Assembly (NCBI GenBank): GCA_041180805.1
Contig: JBEGQX010000065.1
Span: forward strand, 1 to 27,287
Length of the DNA: 27,287 bases
Reading direction: 5' to 3'
Source of the DNA: JBEGQX01 sp041180805
GTDB lineage: Bacteria; Planctomycetota; Planctomycetia; Gemmatales; Gemmataceae
Positions 25,026-27,287 of the stretch are shown one piece after another. Below the pieces are notes generated by a model that was given only the letters and a program-made list of their open reading frames with translations, ran no database searches and was not told the DNA's origin. The translations under genes and the position numbers were made by a program. The first letter of the stretch is position 1. Each line of letters opens with the position of its first letter.

Positions 25026-26669
25026 TTAATCATTTACCGTAAATTTGCCCACATCTTTTTGGAGGCTATTTGCAGACTCCCGAAGGTTTAGGGCTGTGTT
25101 GTTGAAATCTTTCACCGAGGCAGTAACTTGACGGACCGCAGTGACCAACTGACCCATGGCATCATCTATTTGTTTTGCCCCAATCGTCTGCTGTTCCACA
25201 CCTTCCCTTACTTCGCGGAACTGAATGGTAAGATTCTGAACATGGTCAATTACCATTCCCATTTGCCCGCTAATTTCAGTCACCTGGTTAATAAGAGATT
25301 TAACGGATTGATGAAATTTATCCATTTCCATGACACCTGTTGCAACTGCTGATTGCATGTGCCTGACCATTTGTTCGATATCCAGGGTGGCCACGGCTGT
25401 CTGGTCCGCAAGCCTTCGGATTTCCCTGGCTACAACCAGAAATCCTTTGCCAGCATCCCCGGCTTTTTCTGCTTCAATGGCAGCATTGATGGAAAGAAGA
25501 TTGGTTTGATCCGCAACCTTGGTGATAGTTGTGACTACCGTTCCAATACCACCTGCTTTGTCCCGGATCATGTCAAGCTTCGTCGAAATGGAACCCGTCG
25601 CATCTGAAAGCTGTTGCATGCTTGACTGCATATTGTTCAGCGAATTTCTACCCTCGCCTGCCAATGCGGAGGTATTATCAGAGCTTTCGCGGAGAGAATT
25701 CACCGTGTTCATAAGTTCCTGGCCAGTGTTGGAAATTTCCTTCACTGCGCTGGCTATTTGATTTGAGGATGCGCCAAATTCCTGAATCGCACTATCATGC
25801 TGCGCTGCTGCTGCGGCAATCTCCGTACCAGTGGCATGAAGTTGCACAGTTGACAGGCGTACCTGCTTTACAACGGTGTGAATATTTTGAACCACGATGT
25901 TTACATATTCCGCAATTTCTCCAATCTCATCCTTGGTGGAAACCTTTAACCGTTTTGTTAAATCCAGGTTTGCAATGGATTTCATGATTTCAACGAGGTT
26001 TTGGGTTGGATCTATGATCGATTTTGAAACTTTGAAGGTGATGACAAGAATCAAAACAATCAAGGAAATACTGAAACCAAGTTGTACCCTGTTCCAGAAA
26101 CTAATACTTTTTTCCGCATATAGGGCATCTTTATCATTTCGATCGTTTGCTTGTTCCACTGCCTTGTCTATTGCCTGCCGATGGAGTTCGTATTTTTCCC
26201 TAATTTTAGTGGCCATGGTGGATTTGATTTCCGTGGCATTTTTTCCAGCTCCCAAATTTGGGAAAACCTGTTCCTTGGCAATTTGAAAAAATTCCATGGC
26301 AGGCGTATATGATGTCTTTAACAACAATTCCTTAAAACTACCTGATTCCAACTCCTTGCTGTATTTGTCATGCTTTTCGATGTATTGGTTTTCTAATTCG
26401 CGGAATTTTTTTTCAAATTCCCGAATTTGAGCGACATCCTTTGCTTCCGATGCTTGAAGTAAAACAGCATAAGCCTCAATGATGTAAAGTGGTGGAGGAA
26501 GAATATCAGCAATGATATCTTTGCTTTGGGAAATTTTTTGATCTATGGGTCCGTTGATTTGAACTTCTTTCAGAACATACCAATGCATGGATTGGGCTAA
26601 AATCATTCCAAATAAGAACAAACCCGCCAATAAAGCCATTCTTCCGTTGAATTTCAGCTTGTTAAGCAT
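25026..26669 (-). CDS. Methyl-accepting chemotaxis protein (WspA-like receptor)
   Basis: A 547-residue membrane receptor with helix 1 at about 12-29, a helical periplasmic sensor of about 165 residues (four-helix-bundle type), helix 2 at about 197-214, a HAMP domain (about 215-268) and a long cytoplasmic coiled coil. The signalling hairpin tip (about 383-410) reads ITKVADQTNLLSINAAIEAEKAG and continues GKGFLVVAREIRRLADQTA. The SINAAIEAEKAG variant in place of LALNAAIEAARAG is what I recall from WspA-type receptors. The C-terminus (KFTVND) lacks a CheR-tethering aromatic pentapeptide. The ATG at 26669 has GGGGAGAA about 6 bases upstream. First gene of the operon; a perfect inverted repeat lies in its leader. 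The ligand or stimulus is unknown. Confidence 0.93.
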   Translation of the reverse strand: MLNKLKFNGRMALLAGLFLFGMILAQSMHWYVLKEVQINGPIDQKISQSKDIIADILPPPLYIIEAYAVLLQASEAKDVAQIREFEKKFRELENQYIEKHDKYSKELESGSFKELLLKTSYTPAMEFFQIAKEQVFPNLGAGKNATEIKSTMATKIREKYELHRQAIDKAVEQANDRNDKDALYAEKSISFWNRVQLGFSISLIVLILVITFKVSKSIIDPTQNLVEIMKSIANLDLTKRLKVSTKDEIGEIAEYVNIVVQNIHTVVKQVRLSTVQLHATGTEIAAAAAQHDSAIQEFGASSNQIASAVKEISNTGQELMNTVNSLRESSDNTSALAGEGRNSLNNMQSSMQQLSDATGSISTKLDMIRDKAGGIGTVVTTITKVADQTNLLSINAAIEAEKAGDAGKGFLVVAREIRRLADQTAVATLDIEQMVRHMQSAVATGVMEMDKFHQSVKSLINQVTEISGQMGMVIDHVQNLTIQFREVREGVEQQTIGAKQIDDAMGQLVTAVRQVTASVKDFNNTALNLRESANSLQKDVGKFTVND

Positions 26670-26684
26670 TCAAATTCTCCCCGT

Positions 26685-26708
26685 TGCTTTGCTGAACCGT
26701 GCAAAGCA
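26685..26708. repeat. Perfect 8-bp inverted repeat in the leader of the chemosensory operon
   Basis: TGCTTTGC (26685-26692) and GCAAAGCA (26701-26708) are exact inverse complements around an 8-base spacer. They sit 16 bases before the MCP start codon, just upstream of its ribosome site. It could be an operator for a dimeric repressor or an RNA hairpin that controls translation. Confidence 0.7.
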
Positions 26709-26740
26709 GGAATACTTATTTTCAAAACCCAAGTCATTTT

Positions 26741-26788
26741 TCTATATGATTGAAATTATTCAAAACAATAAAATACACAATATGTCAA
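26741..26788 (-). promoter_or_regulatory. Candidate promoter region of the chemosensory operon
   Basis: Reading the minus strand, a TTGACA hexamer lies at 26788-26783 but lacks a good -10 at the usual distance. A weaker pair, TTGTTT (26768-26763) and TATAGA (26746-26741), has a 16-base spacer. The region is A/T-rich and lies between the amidohydrolase stop and the MCP start. Only one of these, or neither, may be used. Confidence 0.3.
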
Positions 26789-26870
26789 AGATGGGTTTTT
26801 GGGGCTAAAAAATCGTTACAACCGGATTATTCCGAATGCAAGAATTTTCCCAGATTTGGTACTTTCCATC

Positions 26871-27287
26871 TTACATTTTCAAATAAAAATCTTTGGCGTT
26901 TCCAGAAAACACATTTGCTCGCTCTTCCGGGGATTTGGTTCCCAGAAATGCCCTGGGTAGATCGAAAATGTTTTTCAGGCTGGCACCTTTTTCGCCTACC
27001 GGCCAGTCACTGCCTACCACCAGGCGTTTGCTGCCAAACGAATCCCACAATACTTCCAATACGGCACGGCAGTAATCAAGGGGAACATATTCACCCTTAA
27101 ATCCGCCTGCGCGGGCGGAACCCGTGAGCGATGAAATCTTGCAATATACATTCTCGTGGCTCGAGGCTAGTTTCATGCCATCCACCCATAGTTTTTGTGG
27201 TTCTTTACCATCGTTGGGCATATTTGCGGCATGGTTGACCATGATTTTTAACTTGGAAAATTTTTGGGCAGTTTTATCCACCGTCAT
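26871..27287 (-). CDS. Amidohydrolase-2 family protein (TIM-barrel metal hydrolase), C-terminal part only
   Basis: At least 138 codons of a gene whose 5' part lies beyond the window; the ATG at the very edge is probably internal. VNHAAN and VVGSDWP, the latter with the Asp that ends the active site in this fold, mark the C-terminal half of an amidohydrolase-2 barrel. These are the enzymes related to 2-pyrone-4,6-dicarboxylate lactonase and fuconolactonase. The terminal EERANVFSGNAKDFY segment is the usual closing helix. It has the same orientation as the chemosensory operon but is separated from it by 201 bases, so co-transcription is uncertain. The substrate is unknown. Confidence 0.82.
   Translation of the reverse strand: MTVDKTAQKFSKLKIMVNHAANMPNDGKEPQKLWVDGMKLASSHENVYCKISSLTGSARAGGFKGEYVPLDYCRAVLEVLWDSFGSKRLVVGSDWPVGEKGASLKNIFDLPRAFLGTKSPEERANVFSGNAKDFYLKM

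Overview
The window looks like chromosomal DNA of a planctomycete. It carries a pseudopilin-like protein with the H-X9-DG C-terminal signature (DUF1559 type), a formylglycine-type sulfatase, a twin-arginine-exported Gfo/Idh/MocA oxidoreductase, a Tat-leader xylose-isomerase-like TIM-barrel protein, a beta-propeller lactonase-like protein and an amidohydrolase. That mixture of exported carbohydrate and small-molecule enzymes is characteristic of the phylum. The assignment is an inference from gene content; no rRNA gene is present to settle it.

Layout. Bases 1-1574 hold the 3' part of a membrane-anchored GTPase gene whose P-loop lies outside the window. On the minus strand, 6343-1584, an OPT-family oligopeptide transporter and an S46 dipeptidyl-peptidase form a two-gene peptide-use unit; the transporter carries a LysM-like module before its last membrane helix. 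Next comes a disturbed accessory stretch (6344-9570). It has a broken 5' gene fragment whose Tat leader nearly duplicates that of the gene at 9571, then a secreted M66 metallopeptidase closely resembling the enterobacterial/vibrio mucinases StcE and TagA, then a gene-poor spacer. A tight plus-strand operon follows (9571-13362): TIM-barrel protein, sulfatase, pseudopilin-like protein and small lipoprotein. purM lies convergently at 13400-14485. A Tat-exported oxidoreductase, a strong terminator and a lactonase-like propeller protein run to 17506.

The right third (26669-17514, minus strand) is a seven-gene chemosensory operon: MCP, CheW, CheR-TPR, CheW with an N-terminal Cys cluster, CheA-receiver hybrid, CheB, and a response regulator. 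This is the gene order and domain content of the Pseudomonas Wsp surface-sensing system (wspA-B-C-D-E-F-R). The output protein keeps a WspR-like receiver, but the diguanylate cyclase (GGDEF) is replaced by a SpoIIE/RsbU-type PP2C phosphatase. The inferred flow is: membrane receptor signal, CheA-type phosphorelay, receiver phosphorylation, dephosphorylation of an unseen anti-anti-sigma (STAS) protein. That would be a Wsp-type sensor wired to partner switching instead of cyclic-di-GMP. No STAS protein or anti-sigma kinase is in the window.

The window ends inside an amidohydrolase-2 gene (26871-27287, minus strand). I saw no rRNA, tRNA, CRISPR array or complete insertion sequence.
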